64,000 nt of DNA. Origin: Hymenobacter setariae. GTDB taxonomy: Bacteria; Bacteroidota; Bacteroidia; Cytophagales; Hymenobacteraceae. The stretch is taken from contig NZ_VMRJ01000006.1 in the NCBI RefSeq assembly GCF_007713685.1, positions 286,660-350,659 of the forward strand, in the 5' to 3' direction. Positions 28,151 through 37,556 of this stretch are shown one piece after another (position 1 is the stretch's first letter; every line of letters starts with the position of its first letter). The notes under the pieces are model-generated. The model was not told the origin of the DNA, did no database searches, and saw only the letters and a program-made list of their open reading frames with translations. The position numbers and the translations under genes are program-made.

Positions 28151-28581
28151 TAAGCAGCAGAAATCAGGGGTGAAATAGTAGAATAGCTGAGGTGGTGGGC
28201 GGGATTGAATATATAATTATTCATATTAAAATAATTATTAATCAAGCACATATACGGTAAGTTGTAGGGTCTGGTAACCCAATCGGTATGTTAAGTAATT
28301 GTTAACACATCCGTCCCGCGCTATATTAACGAGGAGCTTATCTCATTAGTTGGCAGCGCTAGGAAGTTGATAGCCTTAGGCTGTGCCTCATGCCAAGTAG
28401 GGCTTGGGTGGCAGCTGACGCCAGCAAATTGGCAGCTGTTTTTTAGCGGTAGCTCAGCGGTATAGACCTAGCTTACTTTAGGGTAAGCGTGGCACCGCAA
28501 GTAGGCAATGGCCAAAAAACAAAAGCGGGCGGCCCCTAGGGAGCCGCCCGCTGTGCTAGCCGTAGCCGCGCGCTAATCGCG
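28151..28581. other. A+T-rich intergenic region between two minus-strand units
   Basis: This gap holds the promoter side of the flippase/GT2 pair and, at its right end, the terminator of the large T9SS gene (listed separately). The stretch 28205-28260 is very A+T-rich. I find no -7/-33 pair that fits the consensus, and no RNA gene. Confidence 0.35.
28524..28552 (-). terminator. Intrinsic terminator of the T9SS protein gene
   Basis: A perfect 10-bp G+C-rich stem (28524-28533 with 28543-28552) encloses a CCTAGG site. Read on the minus strand it lies about 30 nt after the stop at 28582 and is followed by a T-rich tract. Confidence 0.8.
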
Positions 28582-31500
28582 TTATCGAATCAATTCGACC
28601 CAGCCCTTAATAGCGGGGCGGCCATCGGTAGGGGTGAGCAGGAAGTAGTATATGCCGGCTGCTTGGCCCCCGCCATCCCAGTTATTGAAGTAAGCCGGGC
28701 TTTCGTACACCTTTTGGCCCCAGCGCGTAAACACTTGCAGCTTGGGTTGGCAGCCACCTAAGCGGGGCGCAAAGAAATCGTTCTGGTTGTCGCCATTGGG
28801 CGTGAAAACATTGGGAATGAGCGGTTCCTGCACTTGCACGGGCGCCAAAGAAACCTGAATTGAGCAGATGCTGCCACTGTAGCGCAGGGTAGCTATGGGC
28901 TGGAAGCTGCCGGCTGCAGTGTAGGTATGTGTCACGTTGAGGCCGGTAACCGGCGCGCTGCCATCGCCAAAGTCCCAGGTCATTACCGCATCGGCTAGTA
29001 GGGTAGCAATGGGCTGGCTGAAGCGCACCGTGTAGGGCGCCACGGCTGGGGCTGACGAGCTAGCCCGCGACGAATCGAGGCGGCATACCAGCGGCTGCTC
29101 GGCTGGGGCTAGCGTGGGCGCGGCCAGCAGCGTGATGCGCCTCGTGGCCGAGGTGGCGCAGGGCGTGTTGCCACCCATGGTGTAGAGCATGGCCACGGTG
29201 CCCGGCGTAGCTGGCGGCGTAAATAGACCGCTGGCCGTGACACCCGGGCCGCTCCAGACGCCCCCCGCTGGCAGGGCATGCAGCTGAATGGTGCGGGTGC
29301 TGCCGGGGCACAGTGCCGTGTCAGCGGGCATGGTTACTCGCACGGCAGCCGGCGATACCTCCACGGTCATCGTGGCTTGGCCCGTGCAGCCTTGCAGCGA
29401 TGCTACGTTGTAGGTCAGTGTTTGAATACCAATAAGGCTAGCGCTAGGCGTGAAAAAGTAGCCGCCCGCGGCCGACCCACTGACGCCAGGGCCCGACCAC
29501 GTGCCGCCCGCCGGCTGGCCTGCCGTGAGGGCTACCGCGGCGCTGCCCACGCACATGCCTGGCAAGTTCGGCACACTCACTTGGGGCCGGGCCAGCACCG
29601 TTACGGCCTGGGTGGTAGTGGCGGCGCACGAGCCATCGGGCGCGGGCACGCTGTAGGTTAGGGTCTGGGTGGTGCCGCTCATGGCAGCGGTGGGCGTGAA
29701 GAAGTAGCCGCCCGTGGCCGAGCCGCTTACGCCGGTGCCCGACCAAGTGCCGCCCACTGGCTGCCCGCTAGTGAGGGCTACCGCTCCGCTGCTAGCGCAC
29801 ACCGTAAGTGCCGTCCCGGCTGTGGCTTGCACCACCGTTACCACACGGGTAGCAACACTGGCGCAGGGCGTGCCTGCGCTGATGGTATAAGTGATAGTAT
29901 GCCGGCCTGGCCCGGCCGCAGCGGGCGAAAACTGACTGCCCGTAACCCCTGGACCACTAAAAACGCCGCCCGCTGGGCTGCCTACCAGCGCAACCGGGGC
30001 GATGGTGCTGCCCGGTTGCAAGCAGTACGCCGCTTGGGGCAGCGCGCTGAGCGCTGCTGGCCCCACCGGCGCCACCGTAATGCGCTGCTGGCCCGTGGCC
30101 GTGCACACTGGAATAACTCCGGCCAAGGTATAAGTCAACGTTTGCACGCCGATGAGTGCCGCGCTGGGCGTAAACACGTAGCCCCCGGTTACGGAGCCTG
30201 TGACGCCGGGGCCCGTCCAGACGCCGCCGCTGGGCGTGCCCACCAGCGCTACGGCCGCCGCATTGGAGCATACCGTCTGGTCGAGGCCCACGGTGGCCGA
30301 TTGCGGCTCAAAGTTCAGCTTAAACGCCGCGTTGTTGCAGTTCGAGCTGTTGTTGGTGGATGAGTAAGTGTAAGCGCCCGCTGGCACTGGAAAAGCAGAA
30401 TAATTGGCGCACGAGCACACCGCCGAATAAGCCACCCCGCGTGGGTCGAAGCGCGACGTGCCGCCGTCCACGTGGTCGCCAGTCGAGTTGGTGGTCGCAT
30501 TGCCGTAGAAAGTGCCGTAGAGCAGACGGGTAAGGCCGGGCGCAAACTGGGCCAGGTAAAAATCAGAGCCCGCACCTGGTGTATCGGGCGTGCCGCGCAC
30601 GGCATTAGAAGTCACTGGCAGGCCGTGCGTGTAGCCATTAAAATTGAGCGTGCTGGAGCTGTACACCCCTAGGTTGTTGTTGCCGCCCCAGCCGCATACG
30701 TACACCCGGTCGCACTGGTCAACCAGGAAAGCGGTAGGGGAGATGTCGATGGTGTTGCGGCCGCTGCCAAATACTGTGCTCAGCAGGCGTTGGTCGAGGT
30801 CGGCATTGAGCTTCTGGATAAATTGCCGGCTGCCCGCGTTGCTGTACGCGCCCGCCGTCACGGGCCAGGCGCCCATTGTTTGGCCCAGCAGATACACGCC
30901 ACCATCGGCCCCGAGCTGCAAGAAGTAAGACTGGTCGTAGCTGCTAGTACCTAAGTAAGTAGCTTTTTGGATGGTGGCGCCGTTGGCGGCAATACGCGCC
31001 ACAAAGCCATCAACATTGCCCTGGGCCGTGGTGAGCAGCGCGCCGCTGGTCACCGGAAAGTTCGGGCTGAGGGTGCCACCGGTCACGTACACGTTGCTGT
31101 TGGCATCGAGCTGCAGCGAGTAGGCGGCATCGGCCGCATTGCCGCCTAGGTAGCCGCCCCAGGTCATGGTATTGAGCGCGGCGGGGAGCTTCAGCACAAC
31201 AGCGTCGCTGCTGCCCCCCCGGTTGCTGCTGCCAAAGCTGCCCGCCGTTATTGGAAAATTGGCTGAGCTGGTCACCGAGGCCACGTAGATATTACCGGCT
31301 GCGTCGGTCAGGATATCACCTCGGAAAGCATCGCCATAATTTTGAGGTAATTGACGCACAGCCGAAGTTTTAGCGTAAGGCACTAGTCCATCGGTGCCGC
31401 TGCCGCCTAGGTAAGTGGAGGCCGCCAGGCCGCCACTGCTGGTGAGGCGAGTCACTACGATGTCGGTGCCGCGCGAGATGAGGTAAAAATCATCGCTAGC

Positions 31501-32703
31501 GGCGTCGCCAAACGGGTCGGCCGATGTGCCGCCGTTGAAGCTGCGCTGCAAAGCGTCGCGGCTAACGGGGTAATTAGTAGAAGAAGTAGTTCCGAGCATT
31601 ACCAGCTCGTTTTGGTTGTTCACCACTAGGCTGCTCGGGTAGTCGTGCGAATTGCCGCCTAGGTACGTGGCCCACACCCGCGAAGCCGCCCCGTTTACTG
31701 AGGTATTGTACTTAATAATGGCGATGTCAATAACCCCACCAAACGTGGTTTGAAATGCGCCAACGGTGGTCGGAAAGTTGGTGACCGACGAGCCAAATTG
31801 ATTAAGCACAATGCCGCCCGAATACATGTTGCCCGCCGCGTCGTAGGTAGCTGTAAAGCCCCAGTTATCACTCAGCGCCCCGGTATAGGTCGAAAACTGC
31901 ACCGTAGGGTCAATGACCAGTGGCCGGCTGTGGTCGTACTGCCCTAGGGAAAAGGTCACCGTGGAGTCGGCCAGGTTTAGGCGGTAGCGGCAGGCCACGG
32001 GCTGTGGCTGCCCGGTAGCAGGGTTGGTTTGGTAGGCCTGCGGCGCTAGCTCGGTGAGGTCGCCCACGGTAGTGCCCACGTGCAAGCGGCCATCGGCACC
32101 TAGGCGCAGGCTGCTGGCACCTTGATACTTGAGCTTTACCAGGGCCGGGTTGGCGCCAGCGGCTAGCTCGAAATCATATTCCAACTGCTGCTGCTTGTTC
32201 TCATAAAACCGCGCCCCAATGCCCGGCCACGGCGCTTGGTAGCGCACCTGCTGGTAGCTGGGTACGCCCTTAGCCCAACGGGCCGGGTCGTTGCCCTGCA
32301 AGTAGTTGAAAACTTCGCCTGTAGCCTCGGCTGGCACCAGCGGCGTAGCCACGTCGGCTCCCACAAAGCGCACGCGCAGTTGGTGGCCTCGCACGGGGCT
32401 TTCGGGCGCCGGTAGGTGCGGCGCGGCCGAGGCCGTGCGCGAAAGCTGGGTGGTTTTGGGGGCGTGGCCGCCGTGCTCGTGCGGGTGCCGAATACTCTCT
32501 AGTAATACGTAATGCAGTCCGGTGGGCTCTAGGTAGAGGTGGCCGCCTGGCACCGCGCTAGAGTAGCGCACCGCCGCTGGCCATTGGCCCTGGTTCGGGA
32601 TAAACCGCAGTGTCCGTCCGTCGGAAGCAGGCGTGGTTTGGGCCATCGCCAAGCGGCTTGCGAACAGTAGGATGCAGGAGAGAAAGTAAAGAATTTTTTG
32701 CAT
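28582..32703 (-). CDS. Giant secreted protein with T9SS type B (gliding-motility) sorting domain
   Basis: A 1373-residue protein from ATG 32703 (a TTG 9 nt upstream is less likely). The signal peptide (QKILYFLSCILLFASRLAMA) is followed by an N-terminal domain (RFIPNQGQWPAAVRYSSAVP) of the type that precedes SBBP beta-propeller repeats. The propeller region follows (repeated THLGGNSHDYPSSLVVN-like blades, SSANFPIT). Next come five ~80-residue Ig-like repeats built on GGxWSGPGVTGS...GYFFTPSA...QTLTYxV, and a PKD domain (TWDFGDGSAPVTGLNVTHTY). The CHU_C domain at the end (IPNVFTPNGDNQNDFF, FTRWGQKVYES, GIYYFLLT) directs export by the type IX system and surface attachment. It is probably an adhesin or matrix protein; ligand unknown. 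Confidence 0.9.
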   Translation of the reverse strand: MQKILYFLSCILLFASRLAMAQTTPASDGRTLRFIPNQGQWPAAVRYSSAVPGGHLYLEPTGLHYVLLESIRHPHEHGGHAPKTTQLSRTASAAPHLPAPESPVRGHQLRVRFVGADVATPLVPAEATGEVFNYLQGNDPARWAKGVPSYQQVRYQAPWPGIGARFYENKQQQLEYDFELAAGANPALVKLKYQGASSLRLGADGRLHVGTTVGDLTELAPQAYQTNPATGQPQPVACRYRLNLADSTVTFSLGQYDHSRPLVIDPTVQFSTYTGALSDNWGFTATYDAAGNMYSGGIVLNQFGSSVTNFPTTVGAFQTTFGGVIDIAIIKYNTSVNGAASRVWATYLGGNSHDYPSSLVVNNQNELVMLGTTSSTNYPVSRDALQRSFNGGTSADPFGDAASDDFYLISRGTDIVVTRLTSSGGLAASTYLGGSGTDGLVPYAKTSAVRQLPQNYGDAFRGDILTDAAGNIYVASVTSSANFPITAGSFGSSNRGGSSDAVVLKLPAALNTMTWGGYLGGNAADAAYSLQLDANSNVYVTGGTLSPNFPVTSGALLTTAQGNVDGFVARIAANGATIQKATYLGTSSYDQSYFLQLGADGGVYLLGQTMGAWPVTAGAYSNAGSRQFIQKLNADLDQRLLSTVFGSGRNTIDISPTAFLVDQCDRVYVCGWGGNNNLGVYSSSTLNFNGYTHGLPVTSNAVRGTPDTPGAGSDFYLAQFAPGLTRLLYGTFYGNATTNSTGDHVDGGTSRFDPRGVAYSAVCSCANYSAFPVPAGAYTYSSTNNSSNCNNAAFKLNFEPQSATVGLDQTVCSNAAAVALVGTPSGGVWTGPGVTGSVTGGYVFTPSAALIGVQTLTYTLAGVIPVCTATGQQRITVAPVGPAALSALPQAAYCLQPGSTIAPVALVGSPAGGVFSGPGVTGSQFSPAAAGPGRHTITYTISAGTPCASVATRVVTVVQATAGTALTVCASSGAVALTSGQPVGGTWSGTGVSGSATGGYFFTPTAAMSGTTQTLTYSVPAPDGSCAATTTQAVTVLARPQVSVPNLPGMCVGSAAVALTAGQPAGGTWSGPGVSGSAAGGYFFTPSASLIGIQTLTYNVASLQGCTGQATMTVEVSPAAVRVTMPADTALCPGSTRTIQLHALPAGGVWSGPGVTASGLFTPPATPGTVAMLYTMGGNTPCATSATRRITLLAAPTLAPAEQPLVCRLDSSRASSSAPAVAPYTVRFSQPIATLLADAVMTWDFGDGSAPVTGLNVTHTYTAAGSFQPIATLRYSGSICSIQVSLAPVQVQEPLIPNVFTPNGDNQNDFFAPRLGGCQPKLQVFTRWGQKVYESPAYFNNWDGGGQAAGIYYFLLTPTDGRPAIKGWVELIR

Positions 32704-32847
32704 AAAAATCAACTAGCCAAACCACTGGTAAAACTACGCCAAGCCTGCCAACGCCTCACCACCAAATGAAAATTAAGTTAGCACCGCCGCCGGGGCACGG
32801 CGTAGTTTTGCAGCTCCGGTGGCTACTCGGCCGGCGGCCTGATTGCG

Positions 32848-34023
32848 TTGGTGCGCCGCTTGTTTCGTTATCGTTTTACCTGGGTAGTGCTCATTGGCTT
32901 GGCCTTGAGCGTGCTGTTGGGCGAGCGGGTACCCGCCGGAAGTTGGTCGCTGGCGCCGCTGCTGGCCCTCACGGTGCCCTTCTGGCTGGTGCTGGCAGCG
33001 CTGCTCACGTTCTATTGGCTGCGCCGAAGCTGGCGCGTGGCGCTGCTGCCACTGGCCGCGCTGGTACTGGCGTGGCCGCAGGTGCAGCGCGGCCTGCCCT
33101 TGCACCTAAGCAGTACTGCGCAAGATGGACTGGCCGAAAAGGCGCCCAACGGTCCCCACGCACTAAGCCCCAAACCCCAAGCCCCGACACTGCGCCTGCT
33201 GTCTTACAACGTGCGCATATTCAACGTGTACCCGCAGCTGCGGCGGCTCGACCCGGCTGCGCCGGCTAAGGCCATTAAGTGGCTGGCGGCCAGTCCGGCC
33301 GATGTGCTGTGTTTGCAAGAATACTACCAGGAGCCGCCCGGCGCGCATTCGCCCGATGGGAAGCTGTTTCAAGTAGGCGAGCGGCTAGGGCATGGTAGCG
33401 GCCGGCAGGTTTTTGTATCCAAAACTCTCACCAACAGCATTGGGGCCGAGTTTGGGCTAGCTATTTTTTCGCGGCTGCCCATTGTGGGGCGGGGCGAAAT
33501 CTCGTTTGGCCGCCTCACTCAAAACCACGCTATGTGGGTCGATGTGGTAGGGCCCGGCCGCGGCGACACGGTGCGCATTTTTAATACCCACTTGCAAAGC
33601 ATGAGCCTCGATGAAGGCGACATCGTGGCGGCGGGCTCGTCGCGGGCGGGCTTCAAAAGCAAAGGCCGCAGCCTCCTAGGGCGCTTTGTGCGCGGCGCAG
33701 CGGCCCGTGCCTGGCAGGCCGATACGCTGCTCGCCCACGTGCGCCGCTCGCCCTACCCGGTGCTGCTGGCCGGCGACCTCAACGACCTGCCGTATTCCTA
33801 CGCCTACTCGCAGCTGGCCAGTGAGTTGCAAAATGCCTGGGCCACCGTCGGCTTTGGGCCCGGCAACACCTACCACGGGCGCCTGCCGCCGCTGCTGCGC
33901 ATCGACCAGCAGTTTGCCGGCCTGCAGTGGCGAGTGCTAGGCTGTCGTATTCATTCCGAAATTCCGTATGCCGACCATTTTCCCGTGGAGGGACTGTATC
34001 AGTTAGGCCAGGAACACAAGTAG
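32848..34023 (+). CDS. Endonuclease/exonuclease/phosphatase-fold membrane protein
   Basis: A 391-residue protein with a TTG (32848) or GTG (32851) start and no upstream ATG in frame. Three hydrophobic segments occupy residues 10-85, then a linker, then an EEP domain: LLSYNVRIFN (metal-binding Asn), DVLCLQEYYQE (catalytic Glu), TVRIFNTHLQSMS, LLAGDLNDLPYSYAY (DxN motif) and PYADHFPVEGL (terminal DH). The catalytic domain probably faces the periplasm. Family members cut DNA, RNA or phospholipids; the membrane N-domain form is common in Bacteroidota, but its substrate is unknown. Divergent from the T9SS gene. Confidence 0.83.
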   Translation: MVRRLFRYRFTWVVLIGLALSVLLGERVPAGSWSLAPLLALTVPFWLVLAALLTFYWLRRSWRVALLPLAALVLAWPQVQRGLPLHLSSTAQDGLAEKAPNGPHALSPKPQAPTLRLLSYNVRIFNVYPQLRRLDPAAPAKAIKWLAASPADVLCLQEYYQEPPGAHSPDGKLFQVGERLGHGSGRQVFVSKTLTNSIGAEFGLAIFSRLPIVGRGEISFGRLTQNHAMWVDVVGPGRGDTVRIFNTHLQSMSLDEGDIVAAGSSRAGFKSKGRSLLGRFVRGAAARAWQADTLLAHVRRSPYPVLLAGDLNDLPYSYAYSQLASELQNAWATVGFGPGNTYHGRLPPLLRIDQQFAGLQWRVLGCRIHSEIPYADHFPVEGLYQLGQEHK

Positions 34024-34176
34024 CAAGCAGAGTAACCTACGCTAGCTAATTAATCCTGAACTTTGCGGCCCGTTCGGCGTTGGGTACTACTTGGTTTTGC
34101 CAGCAAATTTCTGGTTTTTCTCCCGACCTCCGAAAGCAAGGGCGCTTTGCTACTTGCTCATTGTTAATAATTTGTC

Positions 34177-35709
34177 ATGCCGCTGACGCTCTATAATACG
34201 CTTACCCGCCAAAAGGAAACCTTCGAGCCGCTGCACCCGCCGCAAGTGGGCCTCTACCTCTGCGGACCCACCGTGTACAACGACGCCCACCTGGGCAATG
34301 CCCGCGGGCCCATCGTGTTCGACGTGCTCACGCGCTACCTGCGCCACCTAGGCTACCAGGTGCGCTACGTGCGCAACATCACCGATGTGGGCCACCTCGA
34401 AAGCGATGCCGATACTGGTGAGGATAAGCTCGAAAAAGCGGCCAAAGCAAAGAAGCTGGAGCCTATGCAAGTGGCTCAACATTATACCAATAGCTATCGC
34501 CAGGCAATGGCCGCCCTAGGGTGCTTGCCGCCCGACATCGAGCCCCAAGCCAGCGGGCACATCACCGAGCAGATTGCGCTGACTGCCGAAATTTTGGAGC
34601 GCGGCCTAGCTTACGAATCCAACGGCTCGGTGTACTTCGACGTGCCCAAGTACAACGCTGAAGGGGGGCAGTACGGCCGCCTGTCGGGCCGCGTGGTGGA
34701 GGAGCTGCTGGCCGGCACCCGCACCGAACTGGCCGGGCAAGAAGAAAAGCGCTCGCCCGCCGACTTTGCGCTCTGGAAAAAGGCTTCGCCGCAGCATATT
34801 ATGCGCTGGCCCTCGCCCTGGGGCGAAGGGTTTCCGGGCTGGCACCTGGAGTGCTCGGCCATGAGCCGCAAGTACCTAGGCGCCGAGTTTGACATTCACG
34901 GCGGCGGGCTCGACCTCATGTTTCCGCACCACGAGTGCGAGATTGCGCAAAACGAAGGCTCGCACACGCCCAGCCCAGGCGCTCGTTTCTGGCTGCACAA
35001 CAATATGTTGACCGTGAACGGGGCCAAGATGAGCAAGTCGCTGGGCAACTTTATCACCCTGCCCCAGATGTTCAGCGGCCAAACGAGTGCCTTATCGCAG
35101 GCCTACTCGCCCATGACATTGCGGTTTTTCTTCCTGCAAGCACACTACCGCTCGCCTATCGACCTCAGCGATGATGCCCTGCAAGCCGCCCGCAAAGGCT
35201 ACCGCAAGCTGATGAATGGCCTGCGCCTGCTTGATAAGCTGACAAGTGACCTAGGTGAAGCGACTAGCGAGGAGTCGAAAGCAGAGGAAGCGCCCACCCA
35301 GCCTGGCCCACCCAGCCCGGCCCAACAGCTGCTAAACCAAGCGGCCAAGCCCTTCGCTTTCCTCGACGACGACCTGAACACGCCCCGCGCAGTGGCTGCG
35401 GTGTTTGACTTGCTCAAGCGCTTCAATACCTTGGCTACCAACCCGGCCGCGCTGGCCGAAGTAGGCCCCGCCGCCCTGCGAGAAGCCGCCGCTGCCTACC
35501 GCACACTGGTGCAAGACGTGCTGGGCCTGCGCGACGAGCCCCGCGCCAGCACCGAGGACCTACTGGGCCTCACCCTAGGTTTCTACCAAGAAGCCAAGGA
35601 GGCCAAAGCCTACGATAAAGTAGACCAGATTCGGGCGGCCCTCAAGAGCCAGGGCATCGTTATTAAAGACACTAAAACTGGGGTGGAGTGGGCCTATAGC
35701 GAAGAGTAA
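34177..35709 (+). CDS. cysS: Cysteinyl-tRNA synthetase
   Basis: A 510-residue class I aminoacyl-tRNA synthetase that charges tRNA-Cys. Clear marks are [19 protein letters not shown] near the N-terminus (zinc-binding Cys and the HIGH-type HLGN), [20 protein letters not shown] and [20 protein letters not shown] (zinc site), and KMSKSLGNF. The C-terminal DALR-type anticodon-binding region follows a Pro/Glu-rich insert near residue 370. Length is a little above the usual 460-500. It stands alone, followed by the glutaminyl-cyclase-like gene after 52 nt. Confidence 0.97.
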   Translation: MPLTLYNTLTRQKETFEPLHPPQVGLYLCGPTVYNDAHLGNARGPIVFDVLTRYLRHLGYQVRYVRNITDVGHLESDADTGEDKLEKAAKAKKLEPMQVAQHYTNSYRQAMAALGCLPPDIEPQASGHITEQIALTAEILERGLAYESNGSVYFDVPKYNAEGGQYGRLSGRVVEELLAGTRTELAGQEEKRSPADFALWKKASPQHIMRWPSPWGEGFPGWHLECSAMSRKYLGAEFDIHGGGLDLMFPHHECEIAQNEGSHTPSPGARFWLHNNMLTVNGAKMSKSLGNFITLPQMFSGQTSALSQAYSPMTLRFFFLQAHYRSPIDLSDDALQAARKGYRKLMNGLRLLDKLTSDLGEATSEESKAEEAPTQPGPPSPAQQLLNQAAKPFAFLDDDLNTPRAVAAVFDLLKRFNTLATNPAALAEVGPAALREAAAAYRTLVQDVLGLRDEPRASTEDLLGLTLGFYQEAKEAKAYDKVDQIRAALKSQGIVIKDTKTGVEWAYSEE

Positions 35710-35761
35710 GCTGTCTTAAGCTCCCCCGAACTACCTTGCCTCTCATCCTGTTAGACCCCGC

Positions 35762-36790
35762 GTGAAAAACCTTCTGCCCCGGCTCGCGCTCCTCGGCGCT
35801 GCCACCGTTTTGCTCACCGCCTGCCCTTCCGAAAAGCCGGCCGAAACCGCTAGCCAGCCCGAGCGCGCCGACGCCACGCCCAAGGCCCCGGCCTTCAATG
35901 CTGATTCGGCCTACGCCTTCACGGCCAAGCAGGTAGCCTTCGGGCCCCGCGTGCCCAACACGGCCGCGCACGTGGCCTGCGGCAACTACTTGGTGGCTAA
36001 GCTCAAGCAGTTTGGCCTGTCGGTGCGCGAGCAGCCGTTCACGGCCATGACCTTCGATGGTACGCAGATTAAGGGGCGCAACATCATTGCCCAGTACCAG
36101 CCGCAGGCGGCGCGGCGGGTGGCCATTTTTGCCCACTGGGATACTCGCCCCTTTGCCGACGCCGAGCAGGACAAAGCCAAGCGCAAGCTGCCCATGGACG
36201 GGGCCAGTGATGGCGCCAGCGCCGTAGCCGTGGCCATGGAAATGGCCCGCACCCTCAGCCAGCAGTCCGAAAAGCTGGCGCCCAATGTGGGCGTAGACGT
36301 TATTTTGGTTGATGCCGAGGACTGGGGCTACGAGGCTGGCGCCATCGAAGGCCAGAAAAACATGCTCGAAGGCAACGGCGATGGCTGGTGCCTAGGCTCG
36401 CAATACTGGGCCAAAAACATGGTGCCGCCCAACTACAAGGCTGAGTACGGCATCTTGCTCGACATGGTGGGCGCCAAAGATGGCCACTTCACCCGCGAAG
36501 GCACGTCGCTGGAAAAAGCCCGCAGCGTGGTCGATAAAATCTGGAACACCGCCGCTAAGATTGGCTATTCCGATTATTTCCTCTTCAAGGATACGGGTGC
36601 CATTACCGACGACCACGTGTACATCAACCAAGCCGGCATTCCGACGGTGGACATTTACGACCACCCTGCCTACGGCGAAGACTACTTCCCGGCCTACCAC
36701 CACACTACGGCCGACAACATGAGCATTATCGACCGCAAAACGATGAAGGCAGTGGGGCAGACGGTGCTGCAAGTTATTTATAACGAGTAA
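35762..36790 (+). CDS. Lipoprotein of M28 fold, probable glutaminyl-peptide cyclotransferase
   Basis: A 342-residue protein with a GTG start and a lipoprotein signal (LLTAC, lipid Cys at 21). The zinc-enzyme core shows AHWDTRPFAD (~124-133), DGASDGASAVAVAMEMA (zinc-binding Asp at ~150), VDAEDWGYEAG (~184-193), WCLGSQYWAKN and a final YHHTTADN. These segments match the bacterial type II glutaminyl cyclases of Bacteroidota (such as the Porphyromonas enzyme, from memory) better than true aminopeptidases. Such enzymes convert N-terminal Gln of exported proteins to pyroglutamate in the periplasm. An M28 aminopeptidase remains the alternative. Confidence 0.82.
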   Translation: MKNLLPRLALLGAATVLLTACPSEKPAETASQPERADATPKAPAFNADSAYAFTAKQVAFGPRVPNTAAHVACGNYLVAKLKQFGLSVREQPFTAMTFDGTQIKGRNIIAQYQPQAARRVAIFAHWDTRPFADAEQDKAKRKLPMDGASDGASAVAVAMEMARTLSQQSEKLAPNVGVDVILVDAEDWGYEAGAIEGQKNMLEGNGDGWCLGSQYWAKNMVPPNYKAEYGILLDMVGAKDGHFTREGTSLEKARSVVDKIWNTAAKIGYSDYFLFKDTGAITDDHVYINQAGIPTVDIYDHPAYGEDYFPAYHHTTADNMSIIDRKTMKAVGQTVLQVIYNE

Positions 36791-36797
36791 ACTACAA

Positions 36798-36861
36798 GGA
36801 ACTACTTAAAAAAAGGCCTGCCATTGCTTCAGCAATGGCAGGCCTTTTTTTAAGTAGTTCC
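36798..36861. terminator. Perfect 31-bp bidirectional terminator
   Basis: The arms 36798-36828 and 36831-36861 are perfect reverse complements with only two unpaired bases between them. Each has seven A or T residues at the outer part of the G+C core, so it works in both directions between the converging cyclotransferase-like and DinB-like genes. Confidence 0.9.
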
Positions 36862-36869
36862 GCTTAGCC

Positions 36870-37457
36870 CTAGGTCGGCTTTGTAGCATTAGTAGCCAAG
36901 GCTTGCTCGGCCTGCTGCACGTAGCGCTTGTAGTGGGCCACGAGGGTTTCGAGCACGTCGGTGAGGCGCAGCTTGAGCCAGGGATGCAGCGGGTTGGGCA
37001 CGCGCACGGCGCCAGCATCAATTTGGCGGGCTAGCAGCAGCAGGCGCAGCAGCTCGTCGAGCTGGCGGGTGAATGCCTCCACCACCGTGCCCGTGAGCCG
37101 AACACCGGTGGGCGCGTATTGCTTGGGCACCCGAAAAACGGCATCCGAGTCATTGTCTTGCCGGGCGGCACTGGTGAAGCGCCGGCCCAGCCAGCCGCTG
37201 CGCACCGATTGGCGGGCTGCCGAGCCGCGGGCCTGCGCCAGCTTCAGGCGGTTTTTAACCAGGGGTAAATAGTAGCCGCTGAGAATGTTGAGGTGCTCTA
37301 GGCACTGGCCCACGCTCCACTTGTCGTAGCCGGGGCGGCGGTTGAGCTGCTCGTTGTTGAGCGGGCGCAGCCGCTGGTGAGAAGCCACGCGCAGGGCCAG
37401 CACCTGGTTGGTCAACTGGTCGAAAAAGTCGTTGGTATCGCGCGAAGAAGCACTCAT
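36870..37457 (-). CDS. DinB-like (YfiT/DinB superfamily) protein
   Basis: A 195-residue four-helix protein. DKWSVGQCLEHLNILSGYYLP carries the first metal-binding His of the DinB fold and LVAHYKRYVQQAEQ near the C-terminus the last. Superfamily members bind a divalent metal and act in thiol (bacillithiol-type) conjugation or other unknown detoxification reactions; no specific reaction can be named here. It converges with the cyclotransferase-like gene across a perfect terminator. Confidence 0.8.
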   Translation of the reverse strand: MSASSRDTNDFFDQLTNQVLALRVASHQRLRPLNNEQLNRRPGYDKWSVGQCLEHLNILSGYYLPLVKNRLKLAQARGSAARQSVRSGWLGRRFTSAARQDNDSDAVFRVPKQYAPTGVRLTGTVVEAFTRQLDELLRLLLLARQIDAGAVRVPNPLHPWLKLRLTDVLETLVAHYKRYVQQAEQALATNATKPT

Positions 37458-37556
37458 GCAGTAGGCAGCAGTCCAGCTTGAGAAAACATTAGGGTTGTAA
37501 TATTACGGCGCGGGCTGTAATCCGGTCGGCTGCTATTTACTATCCAGTGTCCACTT

